From JAKAVK01 sp964419095 (GTDB lineage: Archaea > Micrarchaeota > Micrarchaeia > Micrarchaeales > CABMGC01), in the NCBI GenBank assembly GCA_964419095.1, contig CAYQOG010000006.1, positions 1-35,895 on the forward strand: a stretch of DNA of 35,895 nt, given 5' to 3'. A model generated the notes under the pieces. That model saw only the letters and a program-made list of their open reading frames with translations. It did no database searches and was not told the DNA's origin. This document shows positions 12,958 through 22,800 of this stretch, in pieces; the first letter of the stretch is position 1, and every line of letters begins with the position of its first letter. The translations under genes and the position numbers were made by a program.

Positions 12958-14408
12958 TATGACTTGGCGAAATTCGCTCTTTCCTTTGCAGGTTTTCCGC
13001 ATACAATGCATTTCCCCGCCTTTCCTTTCTGTTCCAGTGGAATGTTCGTTATCTTTGCGCCGGTTTCCGTTTTCACTTTATCCTCGCATGCCTGGTCTCC
13101 GCACCAAGGAGCGCTTGCAATGCCTTTCTTCTCTGCAATAACTTTCTTGAGCTCCTCGTAATTATCCGCGTTGTGGGTTGATGCATGAAGAGCTGCTTCC
13201 GCCTTCTTGTATAGATTCTCGTGTATATGCTCCATTGTCTCCTTTATTTCCGCGCTTACCGATGCGGCATCTATTTCCCTTTTCTCGCTTGTGTCCCTCC
13301 TCACTATCACGACTTTCTTCTTCTCCACTTCCTTCGGCCCTATCTCTATGCGTATAGGCACCCCTTTCAGCTCCCACTCGTTGAACTTGAAGCCGGGAGA
13401 GTAGCTCTCCCTGTCATCAAGCTTTGTGCGGTAGTTGTGCCTTAGCTGCTCATAGACGCTTTGCGCGTAGTCTTTTACCTGTTCCATTCCCTCCTTCCTG
13501 AAGATGGGCACTATTGCAACCTGTACGTATGCGAGCTTGGGGGGTATCACCAGCCCCTTGTCATCTCCATGGGTGGCTATCATCACCCCTATTTCCCTCG
13601 TCGTTATTGCATAGGTATTCTGCCATGCGTACTGCTGCTTCTCCTCCTTGTCAAGGAACTTTATCTCGAAAGCCTTCGCGAAGTTCTGTCCGTCAAGATG
13701 GAAGTCAGGACCCTGAATAGCCCAGCCGTCAGGCATCACGTGCTCTATGCTGTAGCTTGCAATCGCGCCTGGAAAAGTCTCCTTCCTGCTTTTCACTCCG
13801 ACTATTCCTGGCAGAGCAAGATAGTCCTTGAGTACGTCTTGGTATATTTTCAGGATCACATCACTCTCTGCCCTGGCCTCCTTTTCAGAGGCATAGGCAG
13901 TATGGCCCTCATTCCATAGGAATTCCCTGGATCTTATGAATGGAGTAGGATGCTTGAACTCCCATCTTACTACATTGTTCCACTGGTTGAAGCGCAAAGG
14001 AAGGTCTCTCCAGGATCTTATTCTGTTGGAGAAATTCCTGTACATTATCGTTTCCGAGGTGGGTCTTATCGCCAGTTTCTCTTCGAGCTTCGAGCTGCCT
14101 GCCTCGGTGACCCAAGCCACTTCAGGCACGAATCCCTCGAAATGCTCCTTCTCCTTTAGCAGCAGCTTCTCGGGTATGAAAAGAGGGAAGTAGACATCCT
14201 CTATGCCGTCCTTCTTGAATTTCGCATCAACTGCCTGAGTTATGATCTGCCATGCGCCGTATGCGGCAGGGAGCAGCACTATGCATCCCGAGACATCTGA
14301 ATAGTCAATGAAATCAGACTTGATGAGCACCTGCGTGTACCACTCGGAGAAATTCTCGGCCTTCTTTACGGTAAGCCCCTTTTGGTCAGGTTTCTCTTCT
14401 TTCTTCAA
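12954..14408 (-). CDS. proS: Prolyl-tRNA synthetase, archaeal/eukaryotic type
   Basis: A 484-residue class II synthetase. Motif 2 lies in LPLRFNQWNNVVRWEFKHP with TPFIRSREFLWNEGHTA after it, preceded by the AIRPTSETIMY motif. An anticodon-binding domain follows, then a C-terminal zinc-like domain with Cys pairs (WCGDQAC, CIVC) and the terminal tyrosine typical of archaeal ProRS. It charges tRNA-Pro. I chose TTG 14408 (MKKEEKPDQKG): GGTG lies 5 nt upstream and the start falls 11 nt after the HAD gene stop. The ATG at 14480 would overlap the HAD gene by 62 bases. Proline supply may connect it with the convergent glutamate-kinase-like gene, but this is speculative. Confidence 0.94.
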   Translation of the reverse strand: MKKEEKPDQKGLTVKKAENFSEWYTQVLIKSDFIDYSDVSGCIVLLPAAYGAWQIITQAVDAKFKKDGIEDVYFPLFIPEKLLLKEKEHFEGFVPEVAWVTEAGSSKLEEKLAIRPTSETIMYRNFSNRIRSWRDLPLRFNQWNNVVRWEFKHPTPFIRSREFLWNEGHTAYASEKEARAESDVILKIYQDVLKDYLALPGIVGVKSRKETFPGAIASYSIEHVMPDGWAIQGPDFHLDGQNFAKAFEIKFLDKEEKQQYAWQNTYAITTREIGVMIATHGDDKGLVIPPKLAYVQVAIVPIFRKEGMEQVKDYAQSVYEQLRHNYRTKLDDRESYSPGFKFNEWELKGVPIRIEIGPKEVEKKKVVIVRRDTSEKREIDAASVSAEIKETMEHIHENLYKKAEAALHASTHNADNYEELKKVIAEKKGIASAPWCGDQACEDKVKTETGAKITNIPLEQKGKAGKCIVCGKPAKERANFAKSY

Positions 14409-14418
14409 TTCAACACCT

Positions 14419-15015
14419 TCAGTCCAAAAACTTTGCAAGGTCGATATCAAGTTGCCTTCTGTTCTTATAAAGTATGGCATTCATTCCTACCTTGTATGCT
14501 CCTCTCACATTCTCTATCTGGTTATCTATAAAAACGGTCTCTTCAGGCTTTTGCTTCATCTTGTAGAGCACGTGCCTGTATATCCTTGGGTCGGGTTTCC
14601 TAAGATGCAGATCGCAAGACGCGAACCGGTAGTCAAAGAGGTTGCGGCCAAGCACCTTCCTGAAGTACACGTATTTCGACGCGTCTATGTTAGTTATGTA
14701 TGCGGTAACGTAGTCCTTGTGCAGCTGCGCGATGAGATCCGTGATGTCTACGTCTATTGTTACATACTTCACGTAGTATTCGTACCACTCTAGCTCCTTC
14801 TTCTGAATCTTGAGCTTCCTTGCCACTCTGCTCTCGAATTCATGACTTGACATCCTGCCTTTCTCCAATGCAGGTATCAACGCGTCTATTGTCTTCTTTA
14901 TCTTGGCGGCGCCAACCCCGCTCAGGTTGGAGAGATACATAAGGTACTCCAGGTCGGGGAACTTGGTTATCACGCCGCCTATGTCGAATATCACCGCCTT
15001 TATCGGAATTGCCAT
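14419..15015 (-). CDS. HAD-superfamily (subfamily IA) phosphatase-like hydrolase
   Basis: A 198-residue HAD protein with motif I FDIGGVI (D10), a helical cap (~20-85), motif II in YITNID, K141-like RKPDP for motif III and motif IV FIDNQIENVRGA. The second acidic residue of the usual DxD is Gly (DxGGV), a form seen in YihX-like and related HAD-IA hydrolases. The substrate is unknown. It is the upstream member of a two-gene unit with proS; the SD of proS overlaps its end. A short basic segment and no signal peptide suggest a cytosolic enzyme. Confidence 0.85.
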   Translation of the reverse strand: MAIPIKAVIFDIGGVITKFPDLEYLMYLSNLSGVGAAKIKKTIDALIPALEKGRMSSHEFESRVARKLKIQKKELEWYEYYVKYVTIDVDITDLIAQLHKDYVTAYITNIDASKYVYFRKVLGRNLFDYRFASCDLHLRKPDPRIYRHVLYKMKQKPEETVFIDNQIENVRGAYKVGMNAILYKNRRQLDIDLAKFLD

Positions 15016-15075
15016 AAGCCATCAGGTCTATATTGAGGGAAAGCGCTTATAAGTAGCGTTGCGATTCCGTAGCGT

Positions 15076-15795
15076 TTACCTTCTTCTCCTTCTCGTGCTC
15101 TTCCTGCGCCTGCGGCTTCTTGGCTTCGCCTTCCCTGCAGTGCGCCTTACTGCCTTCCTTCTTACGGCCTTTGAGGCAACCCTCTTCCTGCCTCTGGATG
15201 AAGCTCTTGCACCCGCAACTGCGCGCTTAGGCGCCTTGGCCTTGCGGCGCTTGGAGAGGTAGAATGCGCCTCCGCCTATCAGTGCGACCGCCACTACGCC
15301 CCCAATGGCATATGGGAGTATAGATGGCTGAGGAGCTTGCGCTGTTATCGTTATTATCTTTGCCACTCCCTCCTGTATGTTGGCCCCGCTTCCTGAAAGG
15401 GTTGAAGAGCTGTTGCTCAGGACAATTGCCTGTATAACGCCTATCCACTGCGTGCCAGGGGTGTTGTTCTTTGCATTCGGCACGTATACCGTGACATTTA
15501 TTCTAAACTCGGTGCTCGGGGCCATGGTCCCGTTCATCGGGCTTGCAGTGACCGTGGGAGGCACACTGTTGGATGTTGAGGACCTGAAGGTGGGAGGAGG
15601 GACTATCTCAAATCTTATCGGAGTTGCGCCGCTGTTGACAAGCGTGAATGTCACCGTATTCGTAGAACCTACGCTTACATTAGTAAACAATTGCCCTGCA
15701 ACCTCTCCGAACTGCGCATACGCCAAAGAGGATATTAGGGAGAGTGACGCCGCTAAAAACAAGGGCAGTAGCCTTACAAGCTGGACCTTAATCAA
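15076..15795 (-). CDS. Surface Ig-like membrane protein with extremely basic cytosolic tail
   Basis: About 239 residues from a TTG at 15795 (an in-frame TTG at 15819 would overlap the upstream gene). A signal peptide ends near LAYAQ. An Asn/Thr/Ser-rich beta domain follows (~30-150) with repeated TVTFTLVNSGATPIRF-like strands, then a membrane helix (ILPYAIGGVVAVALIGGGAFYL). The last ~65 residues are cytosolic and almost entirely Arg, Lys and Ala, including an SRRRRRKSTRRRRR-like end. Such a tail could bind DNA, RNA or ribosomes, or anionic lipids. I know no named family. It is the second gene of a two-gene unit with the Cys-domain protein. Confidence 0.68.
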   Translation of the reverse strand: MIKVQLVRLLPLFLAASLSLISSLAYAQFGEVAGQLFTNVSVGSTNTVTFTLVNSGATPIRFEIVPPPTFRSSTSNSVPPTVTASPMNGTMAPSTEFRINVTVYVPNAKNNTPGTQWIGVIQAIVLSNSSSTLSGSGANIQEGVAKIITITAQAPQPSILPYAIGGVVAVALIGGGAFYLSKRRKAKAPKRAVAGARASSRGRKRVASKAVRRKAVRRTAGKAKPRSRRRRKSTRRRRR

Positions 15796-15812
15796 ATTAA
15801 TCCCTAAAAGAG

Positions 15813-16823
15813 TTAACAAGAGTTCTCTATTAAAATGTTCTGTGTATACGTGCCACCTGCTGTTCCGCCAGGAACTCCGAGGCCGAAGAAGACATTTGCC
15901 GTTGTCGTTGTCACAACGATATTAGGAGCAGGAACATTTATAGCTGTGACCACTAGCGAGTTGGTGAGCGCGTTACCTGCATAGGAGCCCAGGGAGCCGC
16001 CGTTGTAGAGCGTGTTCCCGACAGGTATCGTGTTTGAGCCCGGGCCTATCCAGTAGCCAAGAGTCGCACCGCTTCCGCTTGTAGCCTCGATAAGCACGTT
16101 AGCCGCGGTATTGCCGCCGACGTCATTGTCGCTTACTATAACGTTTGTGTTGTATGTGGCAGTAGGGGTGAGCGTTCCGAAGGATATTCCTGAAGGGAAG
16201 AGCGAGATGTAGCAGACTCCCTGTACCACCACGTTCGCCGTGACTGTCTGTGTGGTGCTTCCAGTTCCGCACGAGTTCTGGAACTCTATCTGTTGCGAGT
16301 ACGCTCCTGCAGGCTGCCCAGCGGGGATGCCAAGTCCCAGGTATACAAGTGTATTGGTTGAAGGGTTAACGGTGTTAGGAGTAGCCACGGTTATTGAAGT
16401 TGAGGCAAGCGCGTTCGTGAGAGCAGTGCCTGTGTACGAGCCCTGTGAAGCGGAGTCCCATAGCGTGTTCCCTACGGGTATCGTGTTGGTTCCCGGTCCC
16501 GTCCAGTAGCCTATTGTTCCTCCAGAGCCGCCGGTTCCAGCGATGTTGATCGTCGCCTGCTGGTTTCCGCCGTTGTCCGTGTCGGTTATCGCGAGGTTAG
16601 TGTTGTCAGATCCAGGCGGCGTTATTGCGGTGAATGAAGGCAGCGCAGGAGTTATGCTTGTGAAGCATGTATTTGATACTATGACGTTTGCAACAACGTT
16701 TGAGGTTAGAGTTCCTGCGTTTACAGAGACTGCATAAATGGAAAGTACCGCAAGGGCAGCGAGTATGGCAAATAGGCTTAATACCCCTAGCATCGCAAAG
16801 TTGCTCTCGCGTTTATTCGACAT
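15813..16823 (-). CDS. Secreted two-repeat protein with Cys-bounded domains
   Basis: A 336-residue protein with an N-terminal hydrophobic signal/anchor (~10-31). Two copies of one domain follow, running C53-C185 and C204-C336, with exactly 132 residues between first and last Cys in both. Shared motifs are GYWTGPGTNTIPVGNTLW or GYWIGPGSNTIPVGNTLY, an ALTNAL/ALTNSL helix, LGLGIPAGQPAGAY or FGLGVPGGTAGGTY, and a terminal QNSC or ENSC. The last Cys is the final residue. The same domain closes the giant surface protein at 24055-24414. The first and last Cys probably form a disulfide that seals each domain. A minus-strand TATA lies at 16853-16879. Family unknown to me. Confidence 0.72.
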   Translation of the reverse strand: MSNKRESNFAMLGVLSLFAILAALAVLSIYAVSVNAGTLTSNVVANVIVSNTCFTSITPALPSFTAITPPGSDNTNLAITDTDNGGNQQATINIAGTGGSGGTIGYWTGPGTNTIPVGNTLWDSASQGSYTGTALTNALASTSITVATPNTVNPSTNTLVYLGLGIPAGQPAGAYSQQIEFQNSCGTGSTTQTVTANVVVQGVCYISLFPSGISFGTLTPTATYNTNVIVSDNDVGGNTAANVLIEATSGSGATLGYWIGPGSNTIPVGNTLYNGGSLGSYAGNALTNSLVVTAINVPAPNIVVTTTTANVFFGLGVPGGTAGGTYTQNILIENSC

Positions 16824-16852
16824 GCTTCATCACTGGGAAAACCGTGGTCGCT

Positions 16853-16879
16853 CTTTATAGGATAGTAAAGCTTTATAAA
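16853..16879 (-). promoter_or_regulatory. Promoter region of the Cys-domain surface operon
   Basis: Two candidate minus-strand TATA elements occur, TTTATAAAG (16871-16879) and CTATAAAG (16853-16860). They would give leaders of roughly 26 or 7 nt before the ATG at 16823. AGTGATG lies before that ATG and may act as a ribosome binding site for the longer form. Confidence 0.45.
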
Positions 16880-17018
16880 TTAATGCCTCGGGGGAAGGCT
16901 TCCACTATTCTTAAAACTTCAACTGGATGCGAATTTCGCCTCGTCTATTTCTAGGAAGGTTTAAATGCTGTTATATCCCAAGCACACGTAAGGCGCGACA
17001 GACCCTTCAGGAGATCAA

Positions 17019-19034
17019 GTGAAAAAGGGCGTAGTGGGATTCACTCTGCTATCCGTCATAATCAGCATGCAATTGGCGGGTTTAGCTCTCGCTTCTTCGC
17101 AGCAGACCCTGACCGCGTCGGTGAACGTCATCTGCCCCTTTACGATAGCACCGAACGTGCTGGCGGCCTTTGAATGGGGAGGCGGCGCGCTGCTCAATTA
17201 TTCCGCAACGGCGAACGTGCTGTGCACCGTACCAAGCATGTCCGGCTACGTCGGGCTCTATTATTCGTCCAACTCTGTCCTTGCCTATAAGTCGGGAATA
17301 TCATTGGATAGCGTGACCTATAACGCGGTAACGAACGGCAACTTTCTCTTCGATACAACCCAAGTAAGCGCGGGCAATTACATAGTGGATCTCAATCTCA
17401 CAACCTTCGGGGAGATTGTCTCTGCAAACGCACCGGTGGACTTCGTGCCCGCAGCTCTCATAAAGATAGCAAGCGCAAGCACGGGAAGCCCCGTATCGGC
17501 AGGTTCTCCGCTGGTATTCCAGATAAATTACCAGAATAGCGGAGGCCTTGCCTCAAATCAGATAACGCTCCATGTAAACATAACGGGGCCCTCGACAAAT
17601 TCGTTTATTACATACAATGAATTGGGTCTAAGTCCGGGGCAATCAGCCAACCAGACAGGCTCTCTGTTCGGCTATACGAATCTGCAAGGCACATATAATG
17701 TAACAGTATACGGAGTATACAATGGCAACAGGATAACCAATGCGGTTACCACGCACTATACAGTCACATCGGCTTCGAGCAGCCCCGTCTTCGGAACCGG
17801 CGGAACGCCGGTGGGCCCCTCCTCGGTAAGTTTGGTGAACATAGCTTCAGTGAGCATGATCTACGCGCCTCTTTACACGTCACTCTCCGCAGGCAGCGAG
17901 GCCTCTGCACCACTCGTCCTCCAGAATTCAGGTCCGCTTCCGGAGATGATCAGGCTGAGCCTGCCAAGGGCTTATGGGAACGTCTCAAGCTTATCAGTAA
18001 GCGCGCTTGCCCTTTCGCCAGGTCAGAGCCTCTCGTCAACGCTTCTCTTCTCGCCGCCGCCAGGCACGCCTGCCGGGACTTATGTCATTCCGGTCAACAT
18101 TTCTGTCCGCGTCAACAATGTCACCATTAATAGGACGGTGCAGGACTTCATCTTCTACGTATACAGCGCCAACCAGACATTCTCAAGCGTGATGAACCAG
18201 GTGAGCCTGCTCCAGAACGGAACCATTGCGCAGGGAGACGTGCAGACTACCGCATACATCGGCTTGAAGAATGCGACCCTGAGGACCCTGCTTCCGCTGA
18301 GCGTGGCGCAAAGCAAGGCCGACATAAGCGCTTACGGTGTTCCTAGCAACATCTCAATCCAGAACGGTTATTATGTGATAACATGGTTCATAAGCAACCT
18401 CTCGAGCAACAACAGCGCCATAGCCTACTACCAGATAAAGAATCCCAACCCAGCCATACTCGGACTGCATATACAGAACATACTTACAGAGCAGTCGGCA
18501 GTGAGCTCCGGGGATCTGCTCAAGAGCGTCAATTTCGCGCTGCCTGCATTTTATGTAAACTCGACAAACCAGCTGAGCGTGGATGTGCTCTACACAGGCT
18601 CAGCCTCCCAGGACGTCTACTTCTACCTTACCGGATCGCCGGGGGTGCCGATAGAGAACAGTTCCAGAATAATAAAGGCGAATCCGAACCAGCTGCTTGA
18701 GCCTAAGTTCAACGTTTTGACAAATTCGTCGACAGGAACGATCATACTTTATGCGTATGTGATAACAAAGGGCGCGAACATAACCTACACGCTGCCGATA
18801 TCAATAACGAACAGGCAGGGGCAGCTCTCCCAGATAGGCCAGTTCGGCGGGACCCTCAGGTCCACTGTGCTGCTGAATCCTTATACGTATATAGTCGGAC
18901 TTGCGATCATAGGCGTTACGATGATGGTCTTCGCAAGGGGCAGGATCGGGAGGGAGAAATATTCGAGGGAGAGGGCCAACAAGCTGGTCATGATGCGCGA
19001 GAGGATAAAACGCGAGATGGATGAGCATGGATAA
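17019..19034 (+). CDS. Large surface protein with C-terminal membrane anchor
   Basis: A 671-residue secreted protein. It starts at GTG 17019 with AGGAGATC upstream and has a signal peptide to about residue 25 (LAGLALASS). The body is Ser/Thr/Asn-rich with many N-x-S/T sites and several Ig/CARDB-like beta modules (VFQINYQNSGG, PLVLQNSGPLPEMIRLSLP, GTYVIPVNISVRVNNVTI). A single membrane helix near 622-639 is followed by a 32-residue charged cytosolic tail (GREKYSRERANK...). The 3' end overlaps the MinD-like gene by 14 bases, so the two are translationally coupled, and the tail is a plausible partner for that ATPase. It could be an S-layer-associated or adhesin protein. Confidence 0.75.
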   Translation: MKKGVVGFTLLSVIISMQLAGLALASSQQTLTASVNVICPFTIAPNVLAAFEWGGGALLNYSATANVLCTVPSMSGYVGLYYSSNSVLAYKSGISLDSVTYNAVTNGNFLFDTTQVSAGNYIVDLNLTTFGEIVSANAPVDFVPAALIKIASASTGSPVSAGSPLVFQINYQNSGGLASNQITLHVNITGPSTNSFITYNELGLSPGQSANQTGSLFGYTNLQGTYNVTVYGVYNGNRITNAVTTHYTVTSASSSPVFGTGGTPVGPSSVSLVNIASVSMIYAPLYTSLSAGSEASAPLVLQNSGPLPEMIRLSLPRAYGNVSSLSVSALALSPGQSLSSTLLFSPPPGTPAGTYVIPVNISVRVNNVTINRTVQDFIFYVYSANQTFSSVMNQVSLLQNGTIAQGDVQTTAYIGLKNATLRTLLPLSVAQSKADISAYGVPSNISIQNGYYVITWFISNLSSNNSAIAYYQIKNPNPAILGLHIQNILTEQSAVSSGDLLKSVNFALPAFYVNSTNQLSVDVLYTGSASQDVYFYLTGSPGVPIENSSRIIKANPNQLLEPKFNVLTNSSTGTIILYAYVITKGANITYTLPISITNRQGQLSQIGQFGGTLRSTVLLNPYTYIVGLAIIGVTMMVFARGRIGREKYSRERANKLVMMRERIKREMDEHG

Positions 19035-19815
19035 GCCGTTTGTAATCAGCGTCTCTTCGCAGAAGGGAGGCGTGGGTAAGACCACTATAGCGGTAAACGT
19101 AGGCGTGGCCCTTGCAAAGCACGGTTACAAGACACTGCTAATAGACGCTGACGCTGCAAATCCAAGCGTTGCGCTACACCTTGGCTTCGATGACGCGCGA
19201 ACAGGCTACCTTGACGTGGCAAGAGGCAATGCGAAGCTCCAGGATGCGACGCTCTTCCACGCGCCGTCAGGTCTCAATGTTCTTCCCGGAAAGGTGGTCA
19301 CGGAGGTTGTCGCGCAAGAGAAGATGCACGCGGACAAGCTGATATCAGAACTGCACAAGCATGGATACGACTTCGTTGTCATAGACACGTCGCCGGGAAT
19401 ACAGGCATCAGGCCTGGGCTATGGCGATGCGGATTACGGGCTTATAGTGACTTTCCCATTCGTGGCCTCATGCGCCAGCGCAGTGCGCCTCTCAACAGTT
19501 TTCAACAAGCACAAGGTTAAGCATGGGCTTGTCTTGAACAAGAAGATGGGAAAGAGCTACGAAATACACACCAAGGAGATAGAGGAGATGTATGGCGACA
19601 GGCTTATGGCGGTGGTGGAGGATGACGAGATCGTGCCAAGGAGCATAGACGTGAGCATGCCTGCATACCTCTACAAAGGCAACTCGAAGTTCTCAAGGAG
19701 CATAGAGGGGCTTACGCTCTCCCTGATAACGATATCTGGAAAAGGCGACGGAAATGAAGGAGGTTACATGCGCGTCTCCGTGTGGGAGAGAATCTTCGGC
19801 GCGAGGCGCAGGTAA
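19021..19815 (+). CDS. MinD/ParA-family ATPase coupled to a surface protein
   Basis: A 264-residue deviant Walker A ATPase: SSQKGGVGKTTIAVNVG with the signature lysine, switch I-like LIDADAANPSVALHL, and Walker B-like FVVIDTSPGIQ. The C-terminus YMRVSVWERIFGARRR can form an amphipathic basic helix like the membrane-targeting sequence of MinD. MinD/ParA proteins dimerise with ATP on membranes or DNA and position cargo. Archaeal paralogs such as Haloferax MinD4 place surface machinery at poles. Its ATG overlaps the 671-residue surface protein gene, so positioning that protein is a reasonable inference. ATG 19021 or 19027 could start. Confidence 0.88.
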   Translation: MSMDKPFVISVSSQKGGVGKTTIAVNVGVALAKHGYKTLLIDADAANPSVALHLGFDDARTGYLDVARGNAKLQDATLFHAPSGLNVLPGKVVTEVVAQEKMHADKLISELHKHGYDFVVIDTSPGIQASGLGYGDADYGLIVTFPFVASCASAVRLSTVFNKHKVKHGLVLNKKMGKSYEIHTKEIEEMYGDRLMAVVEDDEIVPRSIDVSMPAYLYKGNSKFSRSIEGLTLSLITISGKGDGNEGGYMRVSVWERIFGARRR

Positions 19816-19824
19816 TATATTTAT
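19813..19824 (+). promoter_or_regulatory. TATA box of the giant surface-protein gene
   Basis: TAATATATTTAT overlaps the end of the MinD-like gene (stop at 19813-19815) and is centred about 26-35 nt before the ATG pair at 19854-19859. The giant gene may therefore have its own promoter with a very short leader. Confidence 0.45.
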
Positions 19825-19853
19825 TCGGAAATGAATCTGAACTAAAGAATGGT

Positions 19854-22800
19854 ATGATGCGGCGACTAAATCCCCTTTATGTGTTCATGCTTCTCGCTGG
19901 TCTCGTTGGCTACCTCTCGGCAGCCGGACTCTCGCTGGCGCTGGGAGCAAACTCTACGCAGGGCGGAGCCCCGCTGAGTCAGGGCGACACTACGATAATC
20001 GCAAACCAGAGCACAACCGTCGCAAGTACAACGCTTGCCGCTACCACTATGCCAACCAGCCAGGTCACGACCGTGCAGGATACAACCTCCGCTCCACCCG
20101 CCACAGTAACGCAAAACGCAGTCGCAAACATCATAACCTCATTTTATGAGACGGGGCTGCCGGCGAACTCCATATGGGCAATGGCCTACGGAGGAATGCC
20201 AAGCTCCTCTTCAGGCCAGTACATAAACTTCACAGGCCAATTCGCAAACGTCATATACGGCATAACGGTGCAGAACGCAACCGTTGGCAATTCCATATTC
20301 ATCCCCAATCCGGCATCCGGCAACGCAATCACAGGATTTGAATACCATATAATATTCATTTCAGCTCCGGCTTCCGCCAGCACGAGCACGGCTGCAAGCA
20401 CTGCGCCTTCTACGACAACCTTGCCTGCAACGACCNNNNNNNNNNNNNNNNNNNNNNNNNNNNNNNNNNNNNNNNNNNNNNNNNNNNNNNNNNNNNNNNN
20501 NNNNNNNNNNNNNNNNNNNNNNNNNNNNNNNNNNNACTACAATTGCGGGCAGCACGACTTCGGCTACGACGACGCTGCCTACAGCGCCGACAACGGCACC
20601 GACGACCGCAATTGCCGCGACAACGCCGCCCACCACAACGACAAAGTACGTTACAAATGCAACGACATCGACAAGCACCGCCACAATAGCAAGCACTACT
20701 ACAATAGTGGCTGCGACAACTGCAGGCCAGCTCAAACCGAACGCCTCTCTGGTAAATACTACCTCTTTCAACGCCATGATCAATGCGCGCGTTGACCAGA
20801 TAATAGGCTCGTTTAACGGCACTTACGGAAACCGCTGGGTGCTGATGTCAGGCAACAAGTCGCACGCGCAGGTTGGTGACGTAGTGCCGCAGCAGATCGG
20901 CAGTAACGTCTCGCTATCTGCAGCATACCTTTCGGTTGGAGAGCTCAACAATCTGACTGCGCTCAACAGCTCGCGCCTCAGGAACCTGATGGGAGCGATG
21001 CGCCAGCTGATAGGTAGCGATGCAAACAACTCGGTGGTGGTCTTCAACAGGAGCTTGTCGTTGCCGTACGGAGAGCTCAGCGGGAGGGGATATGAAGCAG
21101 GAGCCAGGAGGCTCTATTTCTTGGCCTACGATGCGGATCACGCCCTGACGCTTTACAATGTCACGGTCAGAAAGGCCCCTTCATCGCCATGCATATACAC
21201 GAACCTAGAACCTGACCCTTACTGCTCAAATTCGACCACACCGCTGCAAATACACGTGCCCGTGATAGGAGGGCAATACGCGCTCACTGGTAAAGACTGG
21301 TATCCGCTGAACATAACGTTCAGCGCGTCGCTGCTGGCAGGCAACCTTGCCACGTTCAACTTCACCGTGAAGGACGTCTCGAACGGCACTGTGCTGACTC
21401 CGCTTACCACAATAACGGCGAACTCGGTGGACGTGCATGAGAGCTTCAGGATACCTATAACCCAGATGGTAGAGATATCGTTCAGCAGCTCTGGCGATGC
21501 AAACTATTCCAGCATTGTAGACGATCCGGTAACCGTGCCGGCAAACATAGTGGACTACGTTCCGATAACATTCACAAACTCACAGAGCGCGGGGGTGCAG
21601 AACAATTTCCAACTTGGTCTTTCAGTAAACAGCCTGGCATACAAGAGCTACGAATCCAGCACTCTAAACAACATAGAGTTCTTCTACGCCAATGGTACGC
21701 TGGCACCTTCATGGCTGGAGGGGAATGTTTTGAATAATAGGCAGACTACAAACCTCTATACGTCCACAAATACCTTTTACTGGCTCAGCGTACCTGCCAA
21801 CTTCCTACCTGCATCGGGCTCCAATACGGTTTATATGGGATTCGCCACGACGTCATTCAATCTGTTTGATGGCATAACGACTGGAGAAGCTCCTCAGCTC
21901 GCCTCAACCTATGCACAGTACGACAACGGCCGGAACATCTTCCTTTACTATAACGTGAACCCAGCATCTACAACCGGATGGACATTGCACGGCACCGCAG
22001 GGCTTGCAGCAGCTCCCGCGGGGAGCAACTTCGGCGCGGCAAATGCATTCTACGCAAACAGCGCAAACGGAGATTATATGTATACAACAGTAGAGGGCTT
22101 GAGCGCCAATGAGATAATATCGTTTGATGTTTATACCAACGGCCTTGGGAATCTTTTCTTCCTGACTTCGTCTTCTGGAACAGGACAGATGGGAAGACTT
22201 GATGGCAGAGGAGGCACCGATTATTCGGGCCTTGCAAATACGGCAAGTTGGACATCATGGAGCGCTCCGAGTAGCGGATTTAGTGCAGGCTATAACACAT
22301 GGTACAAATACGACATCGTGATAGCAGGCACGACTGCAAGCGCTCACATAGGCGGCAATACGCTCAGTATCGCTACTTATGGGACGTTAACGAATTCGCA
22401 AGGCATAACCGATAACGGGAACTATTTGGGGTTGATTGGAGACGGTCTTGGTAGCACTCACATAACATACTGGGATGGAATGATAGTGCGCTATTATCCT
22501 CCGGGAGGTGTGATGCCAAGCGCCAGTTTCGGGGCTCCGCTGCAGGCGAATGCCCCGGCAGTGCTCTCGATAACTCCGAATCCAGTCACATACGGAGGAA
22601 CATCGAGCCTGCAGGCAACATGTTCGCCGAGCACGGACACGTGCGAGATACTTGTGAATTCGGTGCTCGAGGCAAGCGGCACAGGCTCGACAACATACAC
22701 GTTTCCAGTTAGCGCAGTAGGGTCTTACACAGTAAACGCGTTTAATGTGAATCGCGGGTACAGTGTGCTGGACACCTTGACAGTGGGCAAAGCCACGCCG

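Noticed and set aside
20536..20795. Frame through the N-run giving a Cys/His/Asp-rich peptide
   Set aside because: It is in the wrong frame created by the 100-N placeholder; the Thr/Ala-rich frame that continues into the giant protein is the real one.
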